Notes: generated from the sequence alone by a model not told the origin. A DNA stretch of 64,000 nt from an uncultured Pelagibacteraceae bacterium (GCA_902623415.1 CACNTU010000001.1:1-64000), one strand, 5' to 3'. Numbered from the stretch's first letter, positions 8,664 to 18,667 are shown. Program-made: numbers and translations.

Positions 8664-10137
8664 ATTAAAAAAATATCAAATGTTTATAGATGGTCAGTGG
8701 GTAGACTCTGATACAAAAAAAACTTTTGAAACTTTAAATCCAGAAAATAATAAGCCTTGGGCTACAGTTCCTGAAGCTAGCGCAAATGATGTAGATAGAG
8801 CTGTAAAAGCTGCACAAAAAGCTTTTGAAGGTGAATGGCCAAAGATGATTGCAAGAGATAGAGCAAAATATTTAAGAGCAATCGGAAATAAACTTAGAGA
8901 AAATTCTAAATTATTAGGAAAGATTGAAACAATTGATACAGGAAAACTGTACAGAGAAACTTATCAACAAGCAAAATACATTGCAGAGTATTATGATTAC
9001 TATGCAGGTTTAGCTGACAAAGTTGAAGGAACAGTTCTTCCAATAGATAAACCAAATATTCAAGCGATCACAACAAGAATTCCAATAGGTGTTATTGCAG
9101 CTATCATTCCTTGGAATTCTCAAATGTTTTTAACTGCAACAAAAGTCGCTCCTGCTTTAGCTATGGGCAATACAGTAGTAATTAAATGTTCTGAACTAGC
9201 ACCAGCAACTATGTTTGAATTTGCAAAGTTAGTTGAAGAAACTGGAATACCAAAAGGTGTTGTAAATGTAGTTTCTGGGTTTGGAGATCCATGTGGTAAA
9301 GCTTTAACTACTCACAATTTAGTTGAGAAAGTAGCTTTTACAGGAGGTCCTGAAACTGCAAGGCATATAATTAGAAACTCTGCAGAAAATTTATCTGAAG
9401 TAAGTTTAGAATTAGGCGGAAAAAGTCCTGTAGCTGTTTTTGATGATGCCAAACAAGAAAATGCAATTAATGGAATAACTGCTGGAATATTTGGAGCAAG
9501 TGGTCAAAGTTGTATAGCAGGTTCAAGGTTATACTTACAAAAAGGAATTTATAACGAATTTTTAGATAAGTTAGCATCAAGAGCAGAAAAAATTAAAATA
9601 GGTGCTCCTATGGACTCTGATACTGAAATGGGTCCACTAAGTAACTTCAAACAATTAGAAGTAATAGAAAAAAATATTAAATTAACTGTTGAACAAGGTG
9701 GAAAAATTAAATGTGGTGGTAAAAGACATCCTTTTTCAAATGAAGGTTATTATTTTCCTCCAACAATTATTGAGTGTGAAAATCATAATTTACCGGCTGC
9801 TGAGAATGAACTTTTCGGTCCTGTATTATCAGTGATGAAATTTGACACTGAAAAAGAGGTAATAGAATTAATGAACGACAATCAATATGGTCTTTCTTCA
9901 GGTGTTTATACTAGTGATCTTGCAAGAGGCATGAGGGTATCTAATGCTATCCGAGCAGGAATAACATTTGTAAATACTTATAGATTAATTTCACCTTCAG
10001 CTCCATTTGGGGGTATCAAAGATAGTGGATATGGAAAAGAAGCAGGAATTGACTCAATTAAAGACTACACAAGAGTAAAAACAACTTGGTTCTACACATC
10101 AGACGAACCCTCGCTAGACCCCTTCTCAATAAGATAA
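8656..10137 (+). CDS. Aldehyde dehydrogenase
   Basis: Full-length ALDH with LELGGKSPVAVFDDA and GASGQSCIAGSR catalytic Cys region. Confidence 0.93.
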   Translation: MPELKKYQMFIDGQWVDSDTKKTFETLNPENNKPWATVPEASANDVDRAVKAAQKAFEGEWPKMIARDRAKYLRAIGNKLRENSKLLGKIETIDTGKLYRETYQQAKYIAEYYDYYAGLADKVEGTVLPIDKPNIQAITTRIPIGVIAAIIPWNSQMFLTATKVAPALAMGNTVVIKCSELAPATMFEFAKLVEETGIPKGVVNVVSGFGDPCGKALTTHNLVEKVAFTGGPETARHIIRNSAENLSEVSLELGGKSPVAVFDDAKQENAINGITAGIFGASGQSCIAGSRLYLQKGIYNEFLDKLASRAEKIKIGAPMDSDTEMGPLSNFKQLEVIEKNIKLTVEQGGKIKCGGKRHPFSNEGYYFPPTIIECENHNLPAAENELFGPVLSVMKFDTEKEVIELMNDNQYGLSSGVYTSDLARGMRVSNAIRAGITFVNTYRLISPSAPFGGIKDSGYGKEAGIDSIKDYTRVKTTWFYTSDEPSLDPFSIR

Positions 10138-10244
10138 TCTGTACCAATTTACCCATCTAAAATAGGATAATTTTGTCATTGAATATTGATTGTATTCATA
10201 CTTAAATTAGATTTTATAAATTGTTAACAATAAAGAGGAAGATA

Positions 10245-11435
10245 ATGAGAAAACTATTTATCGCTGTATTTATGTTTGTATCAAGTTTTGGTTCAAATGT
10301 AATGGCAGACGGACATTCGATTAAAATGGGGATCATCTTAGGATTCACTGGTCCTATTGAATCTCTAACTCCAGCTATGGCTGCATCTGCAGAGCTTGCA
10401 TTTAAAGAAGCTTCTGATTCAGGTTCACTATTAGGCGGAAAAAAAATTGAGCCAGTAAGAGCAGACTCAACTTGTGTTGACTCAGCAGCAGCAACAGCTG
10501 CAGCTGAAGGGTTAATTTCAGGTGGTGTAGCTGCAATTATGGGAGCAGACTGTTCAGGTGTAACTGGTGCTATTGCAACTAACGTTGCTGTACCAAATGG
10601 TGTAGTAATGATTTCACCTTCAGCTACTTCTCCAGGATTAACAACTCTAGATGACAAAGGGTATTTTTTTAGAACTGCTCCATCAGATGCTAGAGGTGGT
10701 CAAATTTTAGCTGATATAACTAAAGACAGAAAAGTAAAAAGTGTTGCAATCACTTATACAAACAATGACTATGGTAAAGGTTTAGCTGATGTTTACAAAG
10801 CAGCAGTTGAAGCTCATGGTATTAAAGTTACAACTGTAACTGCTCACGAAGATGGAAAAGCAGATTACTCATCTGAAGTAGCAACTCTTGCTTCTGCTGG
10901 TGGTGATGCTGTAGCAGTTATTGGTTATCTTGACCAAGGAGGAAAAGGAATTATTCAAGCTTCTTTAGACTCTGGTGCGTTTGATAGATTTATTTTATCA
11001 GATGGTATGATTGGTCAATCTTTAGTTGATGCATTCGGAAAAGATTTAAGTAAATCATTTGGATCATTACCAGGTTCTACTGGTAAAGGTGCGGGTATAT
11101 TTGCTGAAGTTGCAAAAGCTGGAGGTGTAGAAGCTTCTGGTCCTTACACAGGTGAATCTTACGATGCAGCTGCTTTAATAGTTCTTGCAATGCAAGCAGG
11201 TAACTCTGCTGACAGAGCATCAATTGCAAAAAATGTAATGGATGTTGCTAATGCTCCTGGAACTAAAATTTATCCAGGTGAACTTAAGAAAGGTTTAGAC
11301 TTACTAGCAAAAGGTAAAAAGATTAATTACGAAGGTGCTACTGGAGTAACTTTTACTGAAGTTGGTGAAGCTGAAGGTTCTTTCTTAGAACAAGAAATTA
11401 AAGGCGGAAAATTCAAAACTAAAAAACAAAGATAA
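10245..11435 (+). CDS. LivK-like ABC transporter substrate-binding protein
   Basis: Signal peptide MRKLFIAVFMFVSSFGSNVMA, periplasmic binding protein type I fold sequence; start set at the ATG after GAGGA. Confidence 0.88.
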   Translation: MRKLFIAVFMFVSSFGSNVMADGHSIKMGIILGFTGPIESLTPAMAASAELAFKEASDSGSLLGGKKIEPVRADSTCVDSAAATAAAEGLISGGVAAIMGADCSGVTGAIATNVAVPNGVVMISPSATSPGLTTLDDKGYFFRTAPSDARGGQILADITKDRKVKSVAITYTNNDYGKGLADVYKAAVEAHGIKVTTVTAHEDGKADYSSEVATLASAGGDAVAVIGYLDQGGKGIIQASLDSGAFDRFILSDGMIGQSLVDAFGKDLSKSFGSLPGSTGKGAGIFAEVAKAGGVEASGPYTGESYDAAALIVLAMQAGNSADRASIAKNVMDVANAPGTKIYPGELKKGLDLLAKGKKINYEGATGVTFTEVGEAEGSFLEQEIKGGKFKTKKQR

Positions 11436-11456
11436 TTTTTATCTTAATTCGAAAAA

Positions 11457-11488
11457 CCCCAGTAATTTAATTACTGGGGTTTTTTTTT
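11457..11488. terminator. Bidirectional intrinsic terminator (10-bp stem CCCCAGTAAT/ATTACTGGGG, 3-nt loop, T-run on + strand, A-run on other side)
   Basis: Direct reading between the convergent LivK-like and MFS genes. Confidence 0.93.
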
Positions 11489-12636
11489 AAATCAGCTCTT
11501 ATCGTGGAAAGAGCTATGATAATTAGAAAAATCAAACATATTAAATTCATAGTTTTCCAGCTAGTTAAGCTAAGAAATACTCCAGCAGACAAACTGGCTA
11601 ATGCTTGTATAGAATAAACAATTAAATCATTATACCCTTGAGCTCTAAATTTTTCCTCTTCTCTGTAACACAAAACAAGTAAGCTTGTTCCTGAAATGAA
11701 TAAAAAATTCCACCCTAGCCCCAGAAAAATAAGTGCAACCATATAGTTAATATAATTCTGTTCAAATAAACTGGTAATAATTGTGACTAAAAACAATAAA
11801 ACTCCAATGTGCATTATTTTACTATGACCATACCTTTTAATTAAATTTCCTGTAACTAGTGAAGGTAAAAACATGGCTGCTATATGAAGCTGAATAACAA
11901 ATCCAGTCTTGCTTAAACTTATTTTCTCCATCAGATGCATACTTATAGGAGTTGCTGTCATTAAAAAAGTCATTACAGCATAGGCAAAAGCTGAAGCTAC
12001 GAGCGCCTGTAGAAATCTAGGTTGAGAGATAAGCTCAAAAAAACTTCTTCCAGTTTTATATTGATTACTAGATATCGTTTTTGGTTCCTGATAAAAAATT
12101 AAAAATATTGTTGATGAGATAGATAAAATGGCGAGTGCAATATAAGAACCAGCATACATATGATTTGAGATAAGTCCTTTAGAAATGTTTGCAATGTTTG
12201 GACCAATAAACGCCGAACCTATTCCTGCTAACAAAATGATAGAAATTGCTTTTGGTGCATAATCCTTATCCACAACCTCCACTGCTGCAAAACGATATTG
12301 ATGGCTAAAAGCTATTCCTCCACCAATTAAAAAGCATCCTAAATTATATAAGACAAAACTTTCTATAATTATAGAGTATGCAGTTAAAAGAGATGCAAAA
12401 CATGTACCTATTGATGCAAAAATAAAACCTAATTTTCGTCCAATTATACTCATTAGCTTTGCAGCAAAAAAAGCAAATAACGCAATTCCAACAACTGACA
12501 AAGCCATTGGAAGAGTTGCTAAAGATTTTATTGGACTAAATTTCGAACCAATTATACCACTTAAAAAAACGGTGACTGGAGCAGCTGTAAAAGCAAAGAT
12601 TTGGCTTAAAATGAGTAACGAAAGATTTTTATTCAT
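11467..12636 (-). CDS. MFS transporter
   Basis: About 12 hydrophobic segments with MFS-like pattern. Confidence 0.82.
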   Translation of the reverse strand: MNKNLSLLILSQIFAFTAAPVTVFLSGIIGSKFSPIKSLATLPMALSVVGIALFAFFAAKLMSIIGRKLGFIFASIGTCFASLLTAYSIIIESFVLYNLGCFLIGGGIAFSHQYRFAAVEVVDKDYAPKAISIILLAGIGSAFIGPNIANISKGLISNHMYAGSYIALAILSISSTIFLIFYQEPKTISSNQYKTGRSFFELISQPRFLQALVASAFAYAVMTFLMTATPISMHLMEKISLSKTGFVIQLHIAAMFLPSLVTGNLIKRYGHSKIMHIGVLLFLVTIITSLFEQNYINYMVALIFLGLGWNFLFISGTSLLVLCYREEEKFRAQGYNDLIVYSIQALASLSAGVFLSLTSWKTMNLICLIFLIIIALSTIRADLKKNPSN

Positions 12637-12707
12637 TAAAAGAATAAATACTTGTCAGCCATATACAAAGCCCAAGCAGCAGCAGCACCTAATATAATAT
12701 ATTTCAT
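12636..12707 (-). CDS. 23-aa putative small membrane protein MKYIILGAAAAWALYMADKYLFF
   Basis: Not in the ORF track; begins 5 nt after the livM stop, and its TAA overlaps the MFS ATG (TAATG). Confidence 0.55.
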   Translation of the reverse strand: MKYIILGAAAAWALYMADKYLFF

Positions 12708-12712
12708 TATGT

Positions 12713-14083
12713 TTACTTTATTTCTATTTTTTCTGGAAGTATACCTTTAGGTCGATACCTCATAATAAACAACAATCCTAATCCCATCAGTAAAAATCTG
12801 AAATAAGGAACACTTTCAATTAAATGAGCTTTAAGTGCATTTGTTTCAGGAATTCCCTCAGTGAAAAAGTTTATTAAGAATAATGATATTGGTGCAGCTT
12901 CAATCCATAAGAACCAAACAACAAATCCTCCTAAAATTGCCCCAAAATTATTTCCACTTCCTCCAACAATTACCATCACCCAAATCAAAAAAGTATATCT
13001 CATAGGTCTATAACTTCCTGGAGTAAATAAACCATCTTGTGTAACAAGCATTGCGCCTGCAATTCCAACAATTGCAGAGCCTAAAATAAAAATTAATAAA
13101 TGTTGCTTAACAACATTTTTACCCATTGCATTTGCAGCTTCCTCATTATCCCTAATAGCTCTCATCATTCTTCCCCAAGGAGAATAAAGAGCTTTTTGAG
13201 TTAAAATTAAAAGAATAATTACTACTACTAAGAACAATCCTGAATAACATAGTTTTACAAATACTGATGAACCTTCAATAACAAGTTGGTTTAAGGCAGC
13301 TTGTCTATCAGCTAAATTCTCAATTACACTTAATTTTCCTGCATTAAACTTTTCAACTAATTTAATAAACCAATCAGTTGTTTGAAGATCTACTTCATAA
13401 GGTGCAGGTCTTTTTAATCCAATAACATTTTTAACTCCTCTTGTGAGCCAATCTTCGTGTTTAATAATTGCAATAACAATTTCAGAAATAAGTAGAGTGG
13501 CAATTGCTAAATAATCTGCTCTAAGACCAAGCGCAACTTTTCCAACTATAAAAGCTAAACCCCCCGCAAAAAGAGCTCCAACTATCCAAGAAAATATAAT
13601 TGGTAATCCAAATCCTCCTAAGAAACCAGTTTTAGCTGGATCTACTGCTTCAATTGCTTCTATGCCTGGCTCTGCAGAAAATCTAATAAGCAAAATACCT
13701 GAAATTATTATTGCAGCTATGCTGTATGTTCTGATTTTTGATTTTTCAAATCTTTTTAAAATAAACCTTATAACTAATACCATTACTACTATGAGCCATA
13801 ATGACATTAGAATGTCGAAACCTCCTGCCCTCCATGCTTCTTGAACAGGATCGACAGATATCAATACTGCAGCTAAACCACCTAGAGCTGTATAACCCAT
13901 AATTCCAAAATTAATTAAGCCAGCATATCCCCATTGAATATTTGCACCCATTGTCATAACTGCAGAAATCAAACAAAGATTAAATATTGATAATGCTATG
14001 TTCCAAGACTGAAATATCCCAACCATCAGAATGAGCACCATCATGATACTATAGGCTGCAATTACATTTAGGTTTTTTCTCAT
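12713..14083 (-). CDS. Branched-chain amino acid-type ABC transporter permease (LivM-like)
   Basis: GRMMRAIRDNEEAANAMGKNV EAA-type loop; operon context. Confidence 0.9.
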   Translation of the reverse strand: MRKNLNVIAAYSIMMVLILMVGIFQSWNIALSIFNLCLISAVMTMGANIQWGYAGLINFGIMGYTALGGLAAVLISVDPVQEAWRAGGFDILMSLWLIVVMVLVIRFILKRFEKSKIRTYSIAAIIISGILLIRFSAEPGIEAIEAVDPAKTGFLGGFGLPIIFSWIVGALFAGGLAFIVGKVALGLRADYLAIATLLISEIVIAIIKHEDWLTRGVKNVIGLKRPAPYEVDLQTTDWFIKLVEKFNAGKLSVIENLADRQAALNQLVIEGSSVFVKLCYSGLFLVVVIILLILTQKALYSPWGRMMRAIRDNEEAANAMGKNVVKQHLLIFILGSAIVGIAGAMLVTQDGLFTPGSYRPMRYTFLIWVMVIVGGSGNNFGAILGGFVVWFLWIEAAPISLFLINFFTEGIPETNALKAHLIESVPYFRFLLMGLGLLFIMRYRPKGILPEKIEIK

Positions 14084-15090
14084 AATACTTTCCCCTTAAA
14101 TATTCCCGAAGGTCGATAAATTAAAACTATTACCAATATAGAGAAAGAGACTGCGAACTTATAATCTGTAGACAGTAACTGAACTAAACTATTTGGTTCC
14201 ATACTTTCTGGTAAAACATACATAAAAAATTTTTTATATGCATAAGTGAGGAGTATTTCAGAAAAAGCAATTACATATCCGCCTAAAAAAGCTCCAAATG
14301 GATTTCCAATTCCTCCAACAATTGCTGCAGCAAAAATAGGAAGCATATTATTAAAATAAGTAAAAGGTTTAAAACTTTTATCTAAACCATACAAAGCACC
14401 ACCAATAGTTGCTAAAATTCCAGCAATAACCCAGGTAACTAGAACTATTTTTTTTGGATCAATACCTGACAACAAAGCAAGATCTTCATTATCAGAATAA
14501 GCTTTCATACTTTTTCCAGTTTTGGTTCTATTTAAAAACCAAAATAATAAAGAGACTAAAACTATTGTCACAAAAATGGTTATTACTTGAGTTGATTTCA
14601 ATGCAAGACCTTCATTTAAACCCGTCATCTCCTTAAATTCACGAGCTTTAATAATAAATTTTTCTCCATCAAAAAATCTTCTATCGCCAGGTCCAATTAT
14701 AATTCTTACCACTGCTTGAGTTACAAACATTACACCAATACTTACCATTGCAAACTGAACTGGGGGACTTTTCTGATGTCTATAATATTTGAAGACAAAT
14801 TTATCTATTAAAAGCATGTAAAGAATCATGAAAATAATTCCAAATGGGATAGCCAACAGAGCAGTAGGTAGAACCCCTAAAGAAACACCTAAAGATTGAA
14901 AATACCATGTGAATAAGATCGTAGCCATGGTTCCAAAAGACATCATGTCACCAGTTGCAAAATTAGCAAATCTTAAAATTCCATAGATAAGTGTTACAAA
15001 TATTGCACCCAGTGCTAACTGAGAACCATAAGTTAATGCAGGAATGAAAATATAGTTTAATAAAAGGATTATTGCATTTACAAAATCCAT
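14080..15090 (-). CDS. Branched-chain amino acid-type ABC transporter permease (LivH-like)
   Basis: GKSMKAYSDNEDLALLSGID loop and ALGAIFVTLIYGILRFANFATGDMM N-terminus. Confidence 0.9.
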   Translation of the reverse strand: MDFVNAIILLLNYIFIPALTYGSQLALGAIFVTLIYGILRFANFATGDMMSFGTMATILFTWYFQSLGVSLGVLPTALLAIPFGIIFMILYMLLIDKFVFKYYRHQKSPPVQFAMVSIGVMFVTQAVVRIIIGPGDRRFFDGEKFIIKAREFKEMTGLNEGLALKSTQVITIFVTIVLVSLLFWFLNRTKTGKSMKAYSDNEDLALLSGIDPKKIVLVTWVIAGILATIGGALYGLDKSFKPFTYFNNMLPIFAAAIVGGIGNPFGAFLGGYVIAFSEILLTYAYKKFFMYVLPESMEPNSLVQLLSTDYKFAVSFSILVIVLIYRPSGIFKGKVL

Positions 15091-15091
15091 A

Positions 15092-15799
15092 TTACCCTCC
15101 TAAAAAAGAGCTTCTTACTCTTGGATCGTCTAATAATTCTTTTCCAGTTCCTGAATAACGATTTTCTCCAGTAACCAGAACGTAGCCTCTATCTGAAATG
15201 CTTAATGCTTGTTTTGCATTTTGTTCTACCATTAAAATAGCAACGTTTGTTCTTTTTACTTTTACAATATGATCAAATAATTCGTCCATCACAATTGGTG
15301 ATACACCGGCAGTTGGCTCATCTAACATTAAAACAGTAGGCTTAATCATTAAAGCTCTACCTAGAGCCACTTGTTGTCTTTGACCTCCAGAAAGTTCACC
15401 AACCATCTGATTTCTTTTCTCTCTTAAAATTGGGAACAATTCGTAAATTTCCTCGATTATATTTTTGATTTCATCCTCAACAAGAAATGCTCCCATTTCT
15501 AAATTTTCTTCAACAGTCATACCTGAAAAAACATTTTTAGTTTGAGGGACAAAAGAAATACCTTGTTTAACTCGATCTTGAGGAGATAATTTTGAAATAT
15601 CCTTACCATCAATCTTTACTGATCCAGATTTTAAATCCAGCAAGCCCAACATTGCTTTCATGGCAGTTGATTTACCAGCTCCATTAGGACCTAAAATAGA
15701 AACTATTTCACCTTTATTAACATTTACTGAACACGAACTAATAATGTCAGGACCATTACCATAACCACCTGTCATTTCTATTCCTTCAAAATATGCCAT
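15092..15799 (-). CDS. ABC transporter ATP-binding protein (LivF-like)
   Basis: LGPNGAGKST, LSGGQRQQVALGRALM, VLMLDEPTAGVSP. Confidence 0.92.
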   Translation of the reverse strand: MAYFEGIEMTGGYGNGPDIISSCSVNVNKGEIVSILGPNGAGKSTAMKAMLGLLDLKSGSVKIDGKDISKLSPQDRVKQGISFVPQTKNVFSGMTVEENLEMGAFLVEDEIKNIIEEIYELFPILREKRNQMVGELSGGQRQQVALGRALMIKPTVLMLDEPTAGVSPIVMDELFDHIVKVKRTNVAILMVEQNAKQALSISDRGYVLVTGENRYSGTGKELLDDPRVRSSFLGG

Positions 15800-16587
15800 T
15801 AATTTGTATCCTTTAATTTTGATCCTCTTCCAAGATAGCTTTCGATAACTTTCTCATCTTTTTTTGCTTCTTCAACACTTCCTTCAAATAATACTGACCC
15901 CTCAGCCATTACAATCACTGGATCACATAATCTTCCAATAAAATCCATATCATGTTCAATCATACAAAAAGTATAACCTTTTTCTTTATTTAACTTTTCT
16001 ATTGCAGTTCCAAGATCTTTTAACAAAGTTCTGTTAACTCCAGCCCCTACTTCATCTAATAATACTAATTTTGCATCAACCATCATGGTTCTTCCAAGTT
16101 CTAGTAATTTCTTTTGTCCACCTGAAAGGTTTCCGGCAAGCTCATTTGATAAATGTCCTAAATTTAAAAATTCAACAACTTCTTTCGCTTTCTCTTTAAC
16201 CACAGCCTCTTCTTGGGCAACTAAACCTGGTTTAAATAATGCTGTCATTATTTTTTCTCCAGATTGATTTCCTGGAACCATCATTAAATTTTCTAAAACA
16301 GATAAATTTGAAAACTCATGTGCAATTTGAAATGTTCTTAACAACCCTTTAGAAAATAATTCATAAGATGGAACATCAGTAATATTTTCATCATCAAAAA
16401 CAACATTACCACCAGAGGATTTTAAATTTCCAGCAATTAAATTGAATAAAGTGGTTTTACCAGATCCATTTGGTCCAATGATACCAGTGATAGTTCCTCT
16501 TTTAACTTTTATTGAACAATCTGAAACTGCAGCTAATCCACCAAAATATTTACTTAAATTATTAATCTCTAAAATATTTTCAGACAT
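15799..16587 (-). CDS. ABC transporter ATP-binding protein (LivG-like)
   Basis: IGPNGSGKTT, LSGGQKKLLELGRTMM, LLRTFQ. Confidence 0.92.
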   Translation of the reverse strand: MSENILEINNLSKYFGGLAAVSDCSIKVKRGTITGIIGPNGSGKTTLFNLIAGNLKSSGGNVVFDDENITDVPSYELFSKGLLRTFQIAHEFSNLSVLENLMMVPGNQSGEKIMTALFKPGLVAQEEAVVKEKAKEVVEFLNLGHLSNELAGNLSGGQKKLLELGRTMMVDAKLVLLDEVGAGVNRTLLKDLGTAIEKLNKEKGYTFCMIEHDMDFIGRLCDPVIVMAEGSVLFEGSVEEAKKDEKVIESYLGRGSKLKDTN

Positions 16588-16592
16588 TTGAT

Positions 16593-17360
16593 TTATTTAT
16601 TTAGTCTTTTGTGAATACTGTTTAAAGTTTTTTCTAAAGATTTATAAAATCCAGCTTTGGTTAATTCTTTAACACCTTGTTCATTTAAACCTTTTGGCGT
16701 TTGAGACTCTTTTACTAAATTCTTTAAATTTTCTTTTGAATTTACTACAGCATCTTCAGATAAAGCTAAAAATAAAGAAGTAATATATTTTTGAGCATTA
16801 TTTCTTTTTACCCCTCTTTTTACTAACCAATCAGTCATTACTCTCAACATCTCATAAAAAGGCGCCATTATGCCAGAGGTTGACCAAAAATTTATAGACG
16901 ATTTTTCGTTCTTAATTTCTACAGTTGTGCCCAAGTTATTGAAAAACGCTTTCACTTTTGAATTAGGGGGACAAATAGGTACAGGGCCTTTCTTTAACGA
17001 AATCGGAGGCAGAGGTATTGCTCTCACAATTTTTGCTCTTACTTTAATTGCTTTCTTTAATTGAGATAAAGTAATTGTCGAAATAAAACTAACAACGGTT
17101 TGGGTTGATTTAAATTTTAAATCTTTAATAATTTTTTCACCAACAGTAGGTGTAACAGATAAAAATACCCAATTAGACTGATCTACAATTTGCTGATTGT
17201 CCTTAGCAATAACTATTTTTTTATACTTTCTTTTTAGCCCATGAGCTATTTTTTTATTTCTTGGTGAAATAATTATTTTCTTATAAGAAATTTTTGATTT
17301 ACATATTCCAGTAATCACTGAAGCTGCAATTTTCCCCGTACCAATAAAACCTAAATTCAT
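16593..17360 (-). CDS. Pyrroline-5-carboxylate reductase-like NAD(P)-binding protein
   Basis: N-terminal LGFIGTGKIAASVITGI and P5CR-like IVRAIPLPP. Confidence 0.75.
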   Translation of the reverse strand: MNLGFIGTGKIAASVITGICKSKISYKKIIISPRNKKIAHGLKRKYKKIVIAKDNQQIVDQSNWVFLSVTPTVGEKIIKDLKFKSTQTVVSFISTITLSQLKKAIKVRAKIVRAIPLPPISLKKGPVPICPPNSKVKAFFNNLGTTVEIKNEKSSINFWSTSGIMAPFYEMLRVMTDWLVKRGVKRNNAQKYITSLFLALSEDAVVNSKENLKNLVKESQTPKGLNEQGVKELTKAGFYKSLEKTLNSIHKRLNK

Positions 17361-17392
17361 AATTTCGGATACTTTATATTGATTATATTGAA

Positions 17393-18304
17393 TTAATTAA
17401 CAAAAAAAGAACCTCTAATTCTTAGTAATTCTCTGCTTAATTCCTTGTTTTCTTTGAAGGGTTTTCTTCCATGAAGCCAGAAATAATTATTTGCAATCAC
17501 AGAGAATCCAACAGGTAACTTTGTAATTATTTTATTTTTACTTTCCTCTAATCCATCAGATAATCTTTGTAAAAAATTTCCTTGGTCCATATTTTGTGGT
17601 TCTGGAAATTGATCTATGTAGGATATTGTTGGTCTTCCCTCTTTATCATGCGAAAAGACTGGGTGCTCTACCTTGTAATCAATATTTTTACTTTTTGGTG
17701 ACCCCCAAACAAAATTTTGTCTCCCTACTGGATCATTATATAAATCATCACAATGCTCCCAGTCATCAAGGTGTAGCATAGCTGTTTCTCCACCTTCAAC
17801 ATTTTGCTCATCAATTTTTGTCATGATTAACCAATCTGTTACATCTTTAACATATGTCCCATCTGTATGAAGATCCATATTTCTATAAGCTTTTCTTAAG
17901 TAAGAGTCGCTAGTATCTTCATGTTTTACATGAAAACGAGCATAGTATTTTCCTGCCATTGCATCATGATTTGGTACACCAATTAAATGAGCTATTGCAG
18001 TTGATAACTTAACTAAAAATGTATCATTAATTTTTGCAGTTATATTTTTTGGTCCAATAATAAAGCAACCTGTAGATCTATCTCTAATAATTGAGTTCAT
18101 TAATTTACTTAATTTATTATCTGTTAAATCATCTAAACTTTTTGCTAAAGTAAATCTTGTAAATGGTTTTAACTCCAACGCTGTTAAATCAAATTTATTA
18201 AATGGGAAAATTAATTTATCTATAATATCATTATCTAAACTAATTTTTATAATCCTATTTGATTTATCGTGTTTTTGAATGTCTATGCCTGTAATTTTTT
18301 GCAT
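17393..18304 (-). CDS. glaH: CsiD/GlaH family glutarate 2-hydroxylase-like Fe(II)/2OG oxygenase
   Basis: NMDLHTDGTYV, MTKIDEQNVEGGETAMLHLDDWEH, YIDQFPEPQ and NNYFWLHGRKPF match the CsiD pattern. Confidence 0.85.
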   Translation of the reverse strand: MQKITGIDIQKHDKSNRIIKISLDNDIIDKLIFPFNKFDLTALELKPFTRFTLAKSLDDLTDNKLSKLMNSIIRDRSTGCFIIGPKNITAKINDTFLVKLSTAIAHLIGVPNHDAMAGKYYARFHVKHEDTSDSYLRKAYRNMDLHTDGTYVKDVTDWLIMTKIDEQNVEGGETAMLHLDDWEHCDDLYNDPVGRQNFVWGSPKSKNIDYKVEHPVFSHDKEGRPTISYIDQFPEPQNMDQGNFLQRLSDGLEESKNKIITKLPVGFSVIANNYFWLHGRKPFKENKELSRELLRIRGSFFVN

Positions 18305-18343
18305 TCTAAATTTTATTTTACCTTATTTTATAAATCAATCTAA

Positions 18344-18667
18344 TCAGATATAATTATTAAGTATTGCCATACAAATCGCTGAGAAAATTGTAGGATAAAC
18401 AAAGTTTTTTTTTGAAATAAAAAAAACAACTAAAGATAACAGCACAACAAGAAATCTACTTGAATAACTAGCATCTACCAAAATACCAGCTGGAAAAATT
18501 ATAGTTCTAGCTATTAGTGCTGCTAATGTTGCATAAGCTAAACAATTAAACCACTTAAAAAGTTTAGAGGTTTCTTTTATACCTTCAGATGTAAGAGCTC
18601 CCAAAAATCTAGACAAAAAAGTTGCTAGGGACGTAACAAGGATTGCGTAAACGATATTAGCTGACAC
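18344..18667 (-). CDS. azlD: AzlD family branched-chain amino acid export subunit
   Basis: Small 4-TM protein overlapping an azlC-like gene. Confidence 0.8.
   Translation of the reverse strand: MSANIVYAILVTSLATFLSRFLGALTSEGIKETSKLFKWFNCLAYATLAALIARTIIFPAGILVDASYSSRFLVVLLSLVVFFISKKNFVYPTIFSAICMAILNNYI

Noticed and set aside
10220-10231. 12-bp palindrome ATTGTTAACAAT before the LivK-like gene
   Set aside because: Short AT-rich palindromes are expected by chance in this composition; no second copy noticed
10214-10657. 147-aa minus-strand ORF antisense to the LivK-like gene
   Set aside because: Low-complexity Ala/Pro/Ser composition typical of the antisense of a coding frame; no RBS or operon context; the sense strand is a clear binding protein
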